A DNA stretch of 64,000 bases from Deltaproteobacteria bacterium (GTDB lineage Bacteria > Myxococcota_A > Polyangia > GCA-2747355 > JADLHG01). Under the pieces are notes generated by a model. The model did no database searches, was not told where the DNA came from, and saw only the letters and a program-made list of their open reading frames with translations. Shown one piece after another: positions 41,289 through 49,949 of this stretch; within the stretch, counting starts at the first letter, position 1; each line of letters opens with the position of its first letter. The translations under genes were made by a program, and so were the position numbers. Location: contig JADLHG010000031.1 in the NCBI GenBank assembly GCA_020848905.1, positions 1-64,000 of the forward strand. The letters run 5' to 3'.

Positions 41289-43705
41289 GGACGCCTCCGG
41301 AGCCGCAGCGGCGGACGCAGTAGCAGGATGCCGAGCAGGACGAGCCACCAGGTTCCCTGGCTCCCGTCGGGAGCGCCGACCGCGCACCCTCCGCTCGAGG
41401 GGGCCTCGGGGCTTGTTCCTGGCGCGACGGCGGGGTGGTCCACGAGGCCGAGGGGGGCCGCAGCCTGGGAGACGTTGCCGGCGCGGTCCCGCACGCGTAC
41501 CTCCACCGGCGTACCGGGCGCGACCTCGAGCGACGCGCGGGCCCCGAACGGGGAGAAGGTTCCTCCGCCCACGCGGAAGCTGTACTCGAGGGCGGCAGCC
41601 GGGCTGACCTCGTCCCGCCCCGACGCGCGGACGCCCGTCGCGGTGCGCTCGAGCGCGACCTTTGGCGCCACGGTGTCGATCTGGAGCTCCACCGCCACGG
41701 GGGTCAGGTCCGCCGTGAACGGCCGGCCGACGAGCCGGGCCACGACCTCCACACGGTGGCGCCCCTGCAACCAGAAGGCCGGGTCCTCGACCTCGAGGCG
41801 GCTACTCTGCACGAAGGGGCGAAAGAAGCCGCCGTCCACGCGATAGGTCCACTCGACGGGCCCCTCGGCGCCGGCCGGCCTCCGTGCGCCGAGGCGCAGA
41901 ATCGCCGTCGGGGGGCGGTCGGTGCCTCGTCGTTCGGCGACGGAGAAGGCGCGGGTCTCGGGGAGGAGGACCTCTTCCAGCGCGACCTCCGTCTCGAGGC
42001 GCGGCGCGGGCGCGCTGGCCGTGGTCCCCCCGGTCACGACCTTGAGGAGACTGAGCTTGCCGAAGATGGAGAGGACCTGCTGCGCGTCGGTGGAGGTGAT
42101 CGACCCCTCGTCGAGGAGGAGCGAGATCCCCTGCACCTCGGGGAGCTTGATCGGGTCGAACCCCGAGGCGAGGAAGTTCGCTGCGAGGCTCACCACCGTC
42201 GGGAAGAGCTTGGCGAGCTGCCCGGGGCTCTCCGAGACGAGCTCGCTGTTCTCGATCTGGATGTTCGTGAACGCCTTGGTCAGATCCCCGAGCACCGGCT
42301 GCAGCGCGCCGTTCGCGTCCACCGTGAGGAGGACGGGGACCGTCAGGTCGCCGAGCACGGTGAAGATCCGCACCGGGCGATCTTCGAGCAGCGCGTAGAT
42401 GTCGAGGCCGAACTCCTTCGCCGTGATGGTGAGCAGCGGGTCGTCGATCACGGTCTTGCCGGTCGGGTCCTTGTGGCTCGTCCCCTTGCCGAGCGAGACG
42501 GTGGGCGGCTGGCGCGGACGCACCGCGAGCACCATCGGGACGCTCTTGCCGGCGGTGAGGGCGGCCAGCGACGGGACCAGCAGGCCGAAGAGGTCGCTCG
42601 TGAGCTGCTCGACGCTCTTCGTCCCCACGTCCAGACAGAGGGTGCCGCTGTCGAAGACCGCGTAGGCCGCCTGGATCAGGGACTGCTGGTGGACGCCGAT
42701 CCCCACGTCGAAGTCCTTGCCGTCGGGGCGTACGTTGCCGCGGAAGGTCGTCGAGCGCGGGATGGTCGGCTTCGGGGGGGCCGCGCACTTCGCGCCGGGT
42801 CCTTCGCACCGGGGGACGCAGGGGTTGTGCGTGGGAGCGCGGAAGCCGCCCAGCACGCCGAGGGAGAGCCCCCCTTGCTCGGCCTCGCTGTAGCCGCCGC
42901 CCCAGAGGAGGAAGTCGAGCTGGCCGCTCGTCGCGGGCGAGAAGCGGGCGAGGAAGCTCGCCAGGTCCACGCGCCCCTCCTGCCCCTTCGGGAGCCCCGA
43001 GAGGAGGCCGTCCACCGCTTTCTCGATGGTGCCCTTCAGCTGCGTCTCGATGGAGCCGCGGAAGAGCGGACAGAGCCAGTCCGCCACCGTGCAGTACCAG
43101 GCGCCCGTGATCTCGATGTCGCCGCACTGGAAGTCCCGGATCTCGGAGCTGGTGCGCGTGATGTTCAGCTTGTAGCCGTCCATGAACTGCGTGGAGAACT
43201 GCACGTTCGCCGCGAGCGTCACGGCGGGCGGGTCGCTCTTGGCCGAGTCCAGGGTCACGTCGCAGGTGAACCAGGTCAGGACCTTCTTCTCGTATTGGAT
43301 CTTGTTGGTCTTGATCCTGGCCTGGATCGCCAGGTCCAGGTTGTGCGGGGCCGAGGGCGTGAGAGAAACCTTGTCCAGGGTGGCCGTGGCCGTGCACTTC
43401 GCGCCGCCGCAGCAGAGCTTCTGATCGTCCGAGGTGCAGCCGGTGGGCGGGATGTCGAAGGAGAGGCCGCCGGGGACCAGCTTGGTCAGGAGCGTGTTGA
43501 AGTTGCTCTCGACGAAGCGGAGCGCCGTGGGAGTGACTCTGACCTGCATGGCGTTGTCGAAGCGCGCGGCGTGCGGAAAGCCGCCCGGGATGGGCTGCGT
43601 GCTGCACCCCTGGCAGCCCGAGGACCCGCAGGCGGCTGCCGTGGCGAGCACGGCGATTCCCCCTGCCAGACGCCAGAGGAGGCGCGACCGGACCGACGGC
43701 GGCAT
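41285..43705 (-). CDS. Large surface lipoprotein with MYXO-CTERM-like tail
   Basis: An 806-residue exported protein. A signal peptide with lipobox ATAAAC (Cys26) is followed by a Cys-rich segment. The region around FDNAMQVRVTPTALRFVESN, with LVPGGLSFDIPPT, has the look of a BPI/LBP-like lipid-binding fold, a tentative call. Residues about 610-740 look like beta-sandwich modules (WTYRVDGGFF and DTVAPKVALERTATGVRA). The C-terminus has Cys774, a hydrophobic stretch (WWLVLLGILLL) and a final Arg cluster: the MYXO-CTERM sorting-signal layout, cut by a myxosortase. Having both a lipobox and that tail is odd. A strong AAGGAG lies five bases before the ATG. Confidence 0.7.
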   Translation of the reverse strand: MPPSVRSRLLWRLAGGIAVLATAAACGSSGCQGCSTQPIPGGFPHAARFDNAMQVRVTPTALRFVESNFNTLLTKLVPGGLSFDIPPTGCTSDDQKLCCGGAKCTATATLDKVSLTPSAPHNLDLAIQARIKTNKIQYEKKVLTWFTCDVTLDSAKSDPPAVTLAANVQFSTQFMDGYKLNITRTSSEIRDFQCGDIEITGAWYCTVADWLCPLFRGSIETQLKGTIEKAVDGLLSGLPKGQEGRVDLASFLARFSPATSGQLDFLLWGGGYSEAEQGGLSLGVLGGFRAPTHNPCVPRCEGPGAKCAAPPKPTIPRSTTFRGNVRPDGKDFDVGIGVHQQSLIQAAYAVFDSGTLCLDVGTKSVEQLTSDLFGLLVPSLAALTAGKSVPMVLAVRPRQPPTVSLGKGTSHKDPTGKTVIDDPLLTITAKEFGLDIYALLEDRPVRIFTVLGDLTVPVLLTVDANGALQPVLGDLTKAFTNIQIENSELVSESPGQLAKLFPTVVSLAANFLASGFDPIKLPEVQGISLLLDEGSITSTDAQQVLSIFGKLSLLKVVTGGTTASAPAPRLETEVALEEVLLPETRAFSVAERRGTDRPPTAILRLGARRPAGAEGPVEWTYRVDGGFFRPFVQSSRLEVEDPAFWLQGRHRVEVVARLVGRPFTADLTPVAVELQIDTVAPKVALERTATGVRASGRDEVSPAAALEYSFRVGGGTFSPFGARASLEVAPGTPVEVRVRDRAGNVSQAAAPLGLVDHPAVAPGTSPEAPSSGGCAVGAPDGSQGTWWLVLLGILLLRPPLRLRRRP

Positions 43706-43815
43706 GGATACTCCTTAGTACTGGGTCGAAAGAGCGCCCCGTGGCGGCGGGACGAGTTTGAGCATAGCGAGCGGCGGGCGCGCCGTCTACGGGGCTTTAC
43801 CCTCGTCGAGGGCCC

Positions 43816-46800
43816 GTGTTAAGTCGCTCCGCTGTGATTCTCGGCCGATACATCTGGCTCGCGGCCCAGGCCGGGCTCGGCAGCGGGCTCGTGGCCGCCG
43901 CGCTGGAGCTGACGGCGCTGTCGGCTGCCGACCGCACCGGCAAGATGGCCCTGGCCTCGGCCGGGCTCATCCTCCCCGCGTTCGCGCTCCTGGGCGCCCT
44001 CATGGGTGCCCTCTTCGGTCTGCTGCACCAGGCCGCCGCTCGGCTGGCGCGGCGCCTCGGGAGCCTCCGGACCCACGGGTACACGGCGGCGTTCGCGGCG
44101 GGGCTGGCGATCGCCCCGCTCGCGTGGCTGCTCTCGCGCCTCGCCGCCGGGCGGCAGGCTGCGCGGCTGCTCGGGCCCTGGTGGGTCAAGGCCCTCCTCG
44201 TGGCCGTGGCGGCGTGTGCGGTGTTCGCGGCGGTCTGGGCGGCGCAGAAGGTCGCCCGGTGGCTCGTGCGCGACCGAAGACGGTGGCCCTCCGCCGGCCT
44301 GGCCCTGCTCCTCTTCGGCCTCGGGGCGGCGCTCTTCTGGATCGACGCCACGGCGTATCGACGCCTTTACGGCTACCTGCACGCGGCGCTGCTCCTCGGC
44401 TACGCCGCGGCGGGGACGCTCGGGGCGCTCCTCCTCGGGCACGCCCTCTCGCTCTCCGCGCGGGGGTCGCGGCGCGTCCGGCTCGTCGCGCTCGGCGTCG
44501 TGGTGGCGCTCGTCGGCGGAGGCCTCGTGGGGGCGCGGCGCAAGATCAACACCGACCCCGGCCTGCGCTTCGCCGCGGTGGAGCTCACGACGGTCTCGGT
44601 GCAGCTCCTGTCCCTCTGGCCCCCGCAGAGCGACGCGGAGCCGCCGGTTTTCCTCGACGCCCCTCTGGCTGGACGCAAGGTCGCGCGGGAGACCTTCCGC
44701 GTGCCGGGGGCCCACGTGGTGCTCGTCTCCATCGACGCGCTCCGCCCCGACCACCTCGGCGCGTACGGCTACGCTCGCCGCACCAGCCCGAACATCGACG
44801 CGCTCGCCGCGCGCTCGATCCGCTTCGACGCGGCGTACTGCCAGGCCCCACTGACCTGCTACTCGATCCCGTCGCTCCTCACCGGCGACTACCTGCGCTC
44901 GACGCTGCCCCTCCTGCCGAAGCCGCCGCCCACGCTGGCGCAGGTGCTGAAGGCCCAGGGCTACACGACCGCGGCCTTCTACAACGAGAGCATCTTCTTC
45001 TGCGACGACAAGCGCGCCACGAGCTACGGGGACACCCACTTCGGCTTCGGGTACGCCGAGACGCCCCTGCGCACCGCGCCGATGCTCACCGACCGCGTGA
45101 TCGAATACCTGCAGAACGTGCGCGAGGCGGGGCTCTCGCAGAAGCTCTTCCTCTGGCTCCACTACTTCGACGTGCACGAGCCCTACGAGTCCCACGCCGA
45201 GTGGCCCTTCGGCGCCACGGCGATGGACCGCTACGATTCCGAGATCGGTCGCGTGGATGCCGCGATCGGGCGACTCGTCGCCGCGCTCTCGCAGCTCGAC
45301 CGGCCGACGATCCTCGTCCTCACCTCGGACCACGGCGAGGAGTTCTACGAGCACGGCGGCACCTACCACGGCTCTTCGCTCTACGAGGAGCAGATCCGCA
45401 TTCCGCTCATCTTCGCTGTGCCGGGGCTGAAGCCGGCGGTGGTCACGGACCCGGCGCAGAACGTGGACGTCGCGCCCACGATCCTCTCGCTCCTCGGGCT
45501 CAAGGTCCCCGAGAGCATGCGCGGGACCTCCCTCGTCCCGCAGCTCGTGGGCAAGAGCGACCCCGACCAGGCCGCGTTCTCCGAGGTGCACACCAAGAAG
45601 ACGGTGCGCGTCGGGAGCTGGAAGCTCATCCACGACTACCGGCGGAGCACCTACGAGCTCTACGACCTGGCTGCCGACCCGCGCGAGCGAACGAACCTCA
45701 TCGGGCGGCGACCGAAAGAGGCCGCGCGGCTGAAGGCGCGGCTGCACGTCTGGTTCGACAAGCTGCGCAAGACGGGTGCGGGGCAGGAGGCACGCCCCGA
45801 GGCCATCGATCTGGCGCGGCTCGGCGACCGGCGCGCCGTGCCGCTCCTGGCGGCGCTGATCTCGGAGGTGGACGCCGACCCGCGCTGGAGGCGGGAGGCG
45901 GCGCGTCTCCTCGGAGAGCTCCAGGACGCCCGTGCCGTGCCCGCGCTCTGGCAGGCCGCCGCGGATGACGACCGCCAGGTGGCGGACGAGGCCGCCATCG
46001 CGCTCGGCGAGATCAAGGACATCCGCTCGCGCACGCTGCTGCCGCGGACCATCCTGACCAGCGACGTGGACGTGCGGCTGCGCGCCGCCATCGCCCTGGC
46101 GCGCGTGGACCGGCGAGAGGCCACGCCGGCGCTCATCGAGGCGCTCTACACCAACAGCTGGGAGATCCAGAATCGGGCGGCGCACTACCTGGGGTTCGTC
46201 GGAGACACCCGTGCCGTGGGCCCGCTCATCGCCGCGGCGGCGCAGCTCCAGATGCGACCGCGGTCCGCCATCGCGCTCGGCCGGATCGGCCGACGCTTTC
46301 GCGACGGGCGCATCTTTCCGTTCTTGCTCAAGCTGGCCCAGCACGAGGAGCACCTCGAGTCGCGACTGCGGGCGATCGCCGCGCTCGGGTACCTCGAGGA
46401 CCGACGCGCGGTCCGCCCCATCCTGCGGATCCTGGCGGCGGAGCCCCAGCTCCCGGAGCCGCCGGAGACGCTCACCCGGCTCGGCGCGCTCGGCACGGTC
46501 TCGTTGCCCGGGCTCGACTTCGGTCCGGGGCGCAAGGGCCTGAAGGGCGGCTTCGGCGAGTGCCAGCGCCTGGACCCGCGGCTCTACGATGAGTTCCTCG
46601 GCGAGACCTTTTGCGCCATGAGCGCGCTCACCGCGGAGGTCGCGTTCCCCCTCTCCCGCGTCCCCACCTCGGTGCGCCTGATGGTGCGCGTGCGACCGGT
46701 GCGGCCCGAGCTGGCCGGCGGCCGACTCACCCTGTCGGTCAACGGCACGGCGCTGCCGGCGGAGACCCTGCGGCGAGGCTGGCAGGTGGTGCGGCTGCCG

Positions 46801-46932
46801 GTCTCGGGGCGACTCCTGCGTCGGGGCGAGAACCTCGTGCGCTTCCGCCTCGAGGGCCCGGGGGCCAAGGCGCCGTCTCTCGACGGCGGCCTGCTCGAGG
46901 CGGACTACCTGTTGCTCGCGCCGACGTCGTGA
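43816..46932 (+). CDS. Membrane phosphatase/phosphotransferase (sulfatase fold) with HEAT repeats
   Basis: A 1,038-residue protein. Five or six helices fill residues 10-235. An alkaline-phosphatase-superfamily domain (about 295-650) follows: Asp307 in VLVSIDALRPDH, Thr347 at the nucleophile site (TCYSIPSLLTG), FLWLHYFDVHEPYE, and VLTSDHGEEFYEHGG. Next come about six HEAT-like repeats (670-880, for example DRRAVPLLAALIS and DARAVPALWQAAADD), then a C-terminal beta-sandwich ending LEADYLLLAPTS. Thr at the nucleophile site points to LtaS-like phosphotransfer, not sulfatase activity. GTG start at 43816, with another in-frame GTG at 43834. The acyltransferase gene overlaps by four bases. Confidence 0.78.
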   Translation: MLSRSAVILGRYIWLAAQAGLGSGLVAAALELTALSAADRTGKMALASAGLILPAFALLGALMGALFGLLHQAAARLARRLGSLRTHGYTAAFAAGLAIAPLAWLLSRLAAGRQAARLLGPWWVKALLVAVAACAVFAAVWAAQKVARWLVRDRRRWPSAGLALLLFGLGAALFWIDATAYRRLYGYLHAALLLGYAAAGTLGALLLGHALSLSARGSRRVRLVALGVVVALVGGGLVGARRKINTDPGLRFAAVELTTVSVQLLSLWPPQSDAEPPVFLDAPLAGRKVARETFRVPGAHVVLVSIDALRPDHLGAYGYARRTSPNIDALAARSIRFDAAYCQAPLTCYSIPSLLTGDYLRSTLPLLPKPPPTLAQVLKAQGYTTAAFYNESIFFCDDKRATSYGDTHFGFGYAETPLRTAPMLTDRVIEYLQNVREAGLSQKLFLWLHYFDVHEPYESHAEWPFGATAMDRYDSEIGRVDAAIGRLVAALSQLDRPTILVLTSDHGEEFYEHGGTYHGSSLYEEQIRIPLIFAVPGLKPAVVTDPAQNVDVAPTILSLLGLKVPESMRGTSLVPQLVGKSDPDQAAFSEVHTKKTVRVGSWKLIHDYRRSTYELYDLAADPRERTNLIGRRPKEAARLKARLHVWFDKLRKTGAGQEARPEAIDLARLGDRRAVPLLAALISEVDADPRWRREAARLLGELQDARAVPALWQAAADDDRQVADEAAIALGEIKDIRSRTLLPRTILTSDVDVRLRAAIALARVDRREATPALIEALYTNSWEIQNRAAHYLGFVGDTRAVGPLIAAAAQLQMRPRSAIALGRIGRRFRDGRIFPFLLKLAQHEEHLESRLRAIAALGYLEDRRAVRPILRILAAEPQLPEPPETLTRLGALGTVSLPGLDFGPGRKGLKGGFGECQRLDPRLYDEFLGETFCAMSALTAEVAFPLSRVPTSVRLMVRVRPVRPELAGGRLTLSVNGTALPAETLRRGWQVVRLPVSGRLLRRGENLVRFRLEGPGAKAPSLDGGLLEADYLLLAPTS

Positions 46933-47864
46933 ACCTCCGCGTCCCCGAGACCGCCGAGGAGGCGCGCCGTTCGCACGTGGAGGCGCCGGTCTTTCGCCGG
47001 GCGCTCCTCTGGGGCCTGCGGAACGTGCCCCTTTCGACGCAGGAGGCGAGCCTGCCCGGCTGGGCCACGCTCTTCTATCTGCAGGTGCCGCATGTCCGTC
47101 GCGCGCTGGAGGCGAACCTCGCCCACCTCACGGGGCTCGGCTTCCCGTGGCTTCAGGCGGCGGCCTTCGGCGCGTTCGTGAACTACTGCCGGTCGGTGGC
47201 GTCGGCCTACCGGCTCCACGCGGGGCTCGAGAGCGGCGTGCGTGTCTCGGTCGAGGGGCGCCACCATCTCGAGGCGGCGCTCGCGGCTGGGCGCGGGGCG
47301 ATCCTGGCCACCGGGCACCTCGGGCACTGGCAGGTGGGGCCCTACCTGCTCAGGGACGAGCGGCTCCCGCCGACGACCGTGGTGATGGCCGAGGAGCCGC
47401 ACGAGGGCGTTCAGGCGCTGGAGGGCGAGCTGCGGGACAGCCGCCTGCGCGTGGTCTACCCCGCGCGCACGCCGTTTCTGGGGCTGGCCCTGCGCGCGGC
47501 GCTCGCGAAGGGCGAGTTCGTGGCGCTGCAGATGGATCGGCCGTCGAGCGCGGGGGGCGTGGAGGTCGCGTGCCTCGGCGGGGTGGCGACCTTCGCGGCG
47601 GGACCGGCGCAGCTCGCGCGGCTCTGCGGCGCCCCGGTGGTGCCGGCGTACTTCCCTCGCGTGGGGGACGAGGTGCGGGTGCTGATCGAGCCGGCGCTCT
47701 GGAGTCGGCCCGGCGTCGCGCCGGAGGTCGCCGAGCGGGAGCTGACGGCGCGGCTGGCGGAGAGCTACGGCCGGCAGGTACGAGCGCACCCCGAGCAGTG
47801 GTACAACTTCTACCGCTTCTGGCGGGAGCCGGAGGGCTCCGAGGACGCGCATGCACGCGGCTGA
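46929..47864 (+). CDS. LpxL/HtrB-like acyltransferase, atypical active site
   Basis: A 311-residue protein of the lipid A biosynthesis acyltransferase family (PF03279-like), a kind also found in aryl-polyene loci. The domain has AILATGHLGHWQVGPYLL, VALQMDRPSS and WYNFYRFW. The catalytic motif is His130-x4-Gln135, whereas active enzymes have His-x4-Asp/Glu, so acyl transfer by the standard mechanism may be weakened. No clear N-terminal membrane helix is present. The GTG start overlaps the previous stop (GTGA), giving 4-base coupling, and the ketosynthase gene overlaps its end by 14 bases. It probably acylates a carrier or glycolipid with the polyketide or fatty chain made by the downstream genes. 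Confidence 0.75.
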   Translation: MNLRVPETAEEARRSHVEAPVFRRALLWGLRNVPLSTQEASLPGWATLFYLQVPHVRRALEANLAHLTGLGFPWLQAAAFGAFVNYCRSVASAYRLHAGLESGVRVSVEGRHHLEAALAAGRGAILATGHLGHWQVGPYLLRDERLPPTTVVMAEEPHEGVQALEGELRDSRLRVVYPARTPFLGLALRAALAKGEFVALQMDRPSSAGGVEVACLGGVATFAAGPAQLARLCGAPVVPAYFPRVGDEVRVLIEPALWSRPGVAPEVAERELTARLAESYGRQVRAHPEQWYNFYRFWREPEGSEDAHARG

Positions 47865-49005
47865 GCTGGCTGCGGCCGGACTCGTCACCTGCTTCGGGCG
47901 CGGGGTCGTGCGCTCCTGGGACGCGCTGCTCGCGGGCCGCTGCGGCTTCGTCTCGCGCGCTTTTCGCGACGGGAGCAGGGCCGCGCTCGTCGCGCCGGTC
48001 CCCGAGGAGGTGCTCCCCTGGGAGGCGCACGGGGAGGATCGCGCGCTGGCCCTCGTGCGGCTCGCGGTGGAGGAGCTGGCGGGAGCTCCCGCGCTCGAAG
48101 CGGTTCGCCCTTCCCGCCTCGGCGTGGCCGTGGGGAGCACGCAGGGGACGATTCGCGCCTGGGAGGAGGGGCAGCGCCGGGGTGCCGATCCGAGGTACCG
48201 CCCGGCGCTTCCGCACCCGAGCGAGCCGGCCCTCGAGGTGGCGCGGCGGCTCGGGGCAGCGGGGCCGCTGGCCAACCCGTCGATGGCCTGCGCCTCGGGA
48301 GCGGCTGCGGTGGGGCTCGGGCTCTCCTGGCTCCGGCGCGGCGAATGCGACGCGGTGGTGGTGGGAGGCGTCGACGCGCTCTCGGGCTTCGTCCATGCGG
48401 GCTTCTCCGCGCTGCGGGCGCTCGACTCCGGGGCGCCGCGTCCCTTCGACGCCGCGCGGGCCGGGCTCGGCCTGGGCGAGGCCGCCGTGCTGCTCGTGCT
48501 CCGCCCCGCGCGCGAGGGGTCGGAGACGCGGGTCACGGGCTACGGGTGCGCCGCCGACGCGCACCACCTGACGGGGCCCGATCCCGCGGGGGGCGGGGCG
48601 CGCCGCGCGATGCAGGCGGCCCTCGCGGACGCCCGGCTCCCCGCCGATGCGGTGGACCTCGTGAGCGCGCACGGGACGGGCACCCCCTACAACGATCTGA
48701 TGGAGAGCCAGGCGCTCGCCGGCCTCTTCGGCCCCACCGTCGGGACGCGGCCGGTCCATTCGGTCAAGGGAGCGTTCGGGCACACGCTCGCCGCGGCCGG
48801 GGCGCTCGAGGCGCTGGTCTGCGACCTCGCCCTGCGCGAAGGGCTCTTCCCCGCCACCGTGGGCCTCGAGCGACTCGACCCGGCGATCGCGCTGGACGTG
48901 GTCCGCGGTGCCCCCCGCCGAGGGGACTTTCGCGCCGCGCTGAGCCTCTCGGCGGGCTTCGGCGGGATCAACGCGGCCCTCGTCCTCGAGAGGCCGCGCG
49001 CGTGA
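47851..49005 (+). CDS. Beta-ketoacyl-ACP synthase (FabF/KAS II-like), active
   Basis: A 384-residue condensing enzyme. The catalytic Cys147 is in NPSMACASGAAAVG; His274 is in LVSAHGTGTPYND, and His311 in GAFGHTLAAAGALEAL with the preceding Lys in HSVKGAFG. All residues for decarboxylative Claisen condensation are present. In size it is slightly short at the N-terminus compared with FabF. The next gene encodes a ketosynthase-like protein without the cysteine, as in KS/chain-length-factor pairs of type II and aryl-polyene synthases. No ACP, ketoreductase or dehydratase gene is near. ATG lies within the acyltransferase gene. Confidence 0.88.
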   Translation: MHAAELAAAGLVTCFGRGVVRSWDALLAGRCGFVSRAFRDGSRAALVAPVPEEVLPWEAHGEDRALALVRLAVEELAGAPALEAVRPSRLGVAVGSTQGTIRAWEEGQRRGADPRYRPALPHPSEPALEVARRLGAAGPLANPSMACASGAAAVGLGLSWLRRGECDAVVVGGVDALSGFVHAGFSALRALDSGAPRPFDAARAGLGLGEAAVLLVLRPAREGSETRVTGYGCAADAHHLTGPDPAGGGARRAMQAALADARLPADAVDLVSAHGTGTPYNDLMESQALAGLFGPTVGTRPVHSVKGAFGHTLAAAGALEALVCDLALREGLFPATVGLERLDPAIALDVVRGAPRRGDFRAALSLSAGFGGINAALVLERPRA

Positions 49006-49949
49006 CGGTCTATCTGCACGCCGTCGGTTGCCTCTCGCCGCAGGGGAGCGGCCTTATCCCGACCCGCGAGGCCTTCGCCGCCGACCGGCCTTGCCCGTAC
49101 GCTCGGGGCCCAGAGGAACCTGCGAGGCCCTCGCTCCCCGACGCGGGGTGGGTGGCAGAACTTCGACGCCCCAATACCGCGCTCGTCGGGCGGTTCGCGC
49201 GAATGGACCGGCTGTGCCAGCTCGCCCTCGGGCCGGCCCTCGAGGCTGCGGCGGCCGCTCCGCCGACGATCGTGCCGCCGGCGCGGCGCGGGCTGGTGTT
49301 CGGCACGGCGATGGGGAGTCACTCCGTGAACGAGCGCTACTACCGTGGCCTGCTCGCGGAAGGGGCGGCCGGGGCGAGTCCCGCGCTCTTCGCGTACACG
49401 CTCCCGAGCACCCCCGCCGCCGAGCTCTCGATCCAGCTCGGGCTCGAGGGTCCGCTCGTGACGCTGGCCCTCGGGACGGGGGCGGGGTTGCAGGCTCTCG
49501 GCGAGGCCGCGGTGCTGCTCGAGGGCGGAGCGGCGGACTGGATGCTCGCGGGGGGGGCGGAGGCGCTCGGGGAGACGCTCCTCCGCGCGTGGCTCGGGGT
49601 GGAGACGCCGCTCGCCGAGGGGGCCGCGTTCGCCGTCCTTTCCCGCGTGGCCGACGGTGCGTGGGCACGCGTCGCCGGGCACGCGCGCGCGTTCGGTCCC
49701 GACGCCGGGGAGCGCGCCGTCAGTGCGGTCCTCGCGCGAGCGGGCCTTCGCGCCGCCGAGCTCGGCACGCGCATCGATCCGGGCAGCGCGTGCGACCGGC
49801 AGTCGCTGCGCGTTTTCGGCGAGAGCCTGGCGGCTCGCCCGCTCCTCGCGCTCTCGTGCTGCCTCGAGTCGGTCGCGTGCCTCCCGCTCCTCGTCGTGGC
49901 CGAGGATCCGTCGGGCCTCGTGGATGCGCTGTGCCTGACCGCTCCCTGA
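49002..49949 (+). CDS. Ketosynthase-like chain-length factor (inactive KS)
   Basis: A 315-residue thiolase-fold protein related to ketosynthases (the Ketoacyl-synt_2 type). The RFARMDRLCQLALGPALEA segment and FGTAMGSHSVNERYY match the N-terminal half. Where the cysteine elbow should be, it reads TLALGTGAGLQAL, so there is no nucleophile; the second His motif is also absent from the shortened C-terminus. It fits a chain-length factor that heterodimerises with the active KS next door. The GTG start overlaps the KS stop (GTGA). The exporter gene begins 19 bases before its end. Confidence 0.78.
   Translation: MTVYLHAVGCLSPQGSGLIPTREAFAADRPCPYARGPEEPARPSLPDAGWVAELRRPNTALVGRFARMDRLCQLALGPALEAAAAAPPTIVPPARRGLVFGTAMGSHSVNERYYRGLLAEGAAGASPALFAYTLPSTPAAELSIQLGLEGPLVTLALGTGAGLQALGEAAVLLEGGAADWMLAGGAEALGETLLRAWLGVETPLAEGAAFAVLSRVADGAWARVAGHARAFGPDAGERAVSAVLARAGLRAAELGTRIDPGSACDRQSLRVFGESLAARPLLALSCCLESVACLPLLVVAEDPSGLVDALCLTAP

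Noticed and set aside
41285-43705. Firm naming of the large lipoprotein as a BPI/LBP protein
   Set aside because: Only a short N-terminal block looks alike; structure prediction would be needed.
34903-46932. Calling the alkaline-phosphatase-fold enzymes sulfatases
   Set aside because: No CxPxR formylglycine motif; Thr or Ser occupies the nucleophile position.
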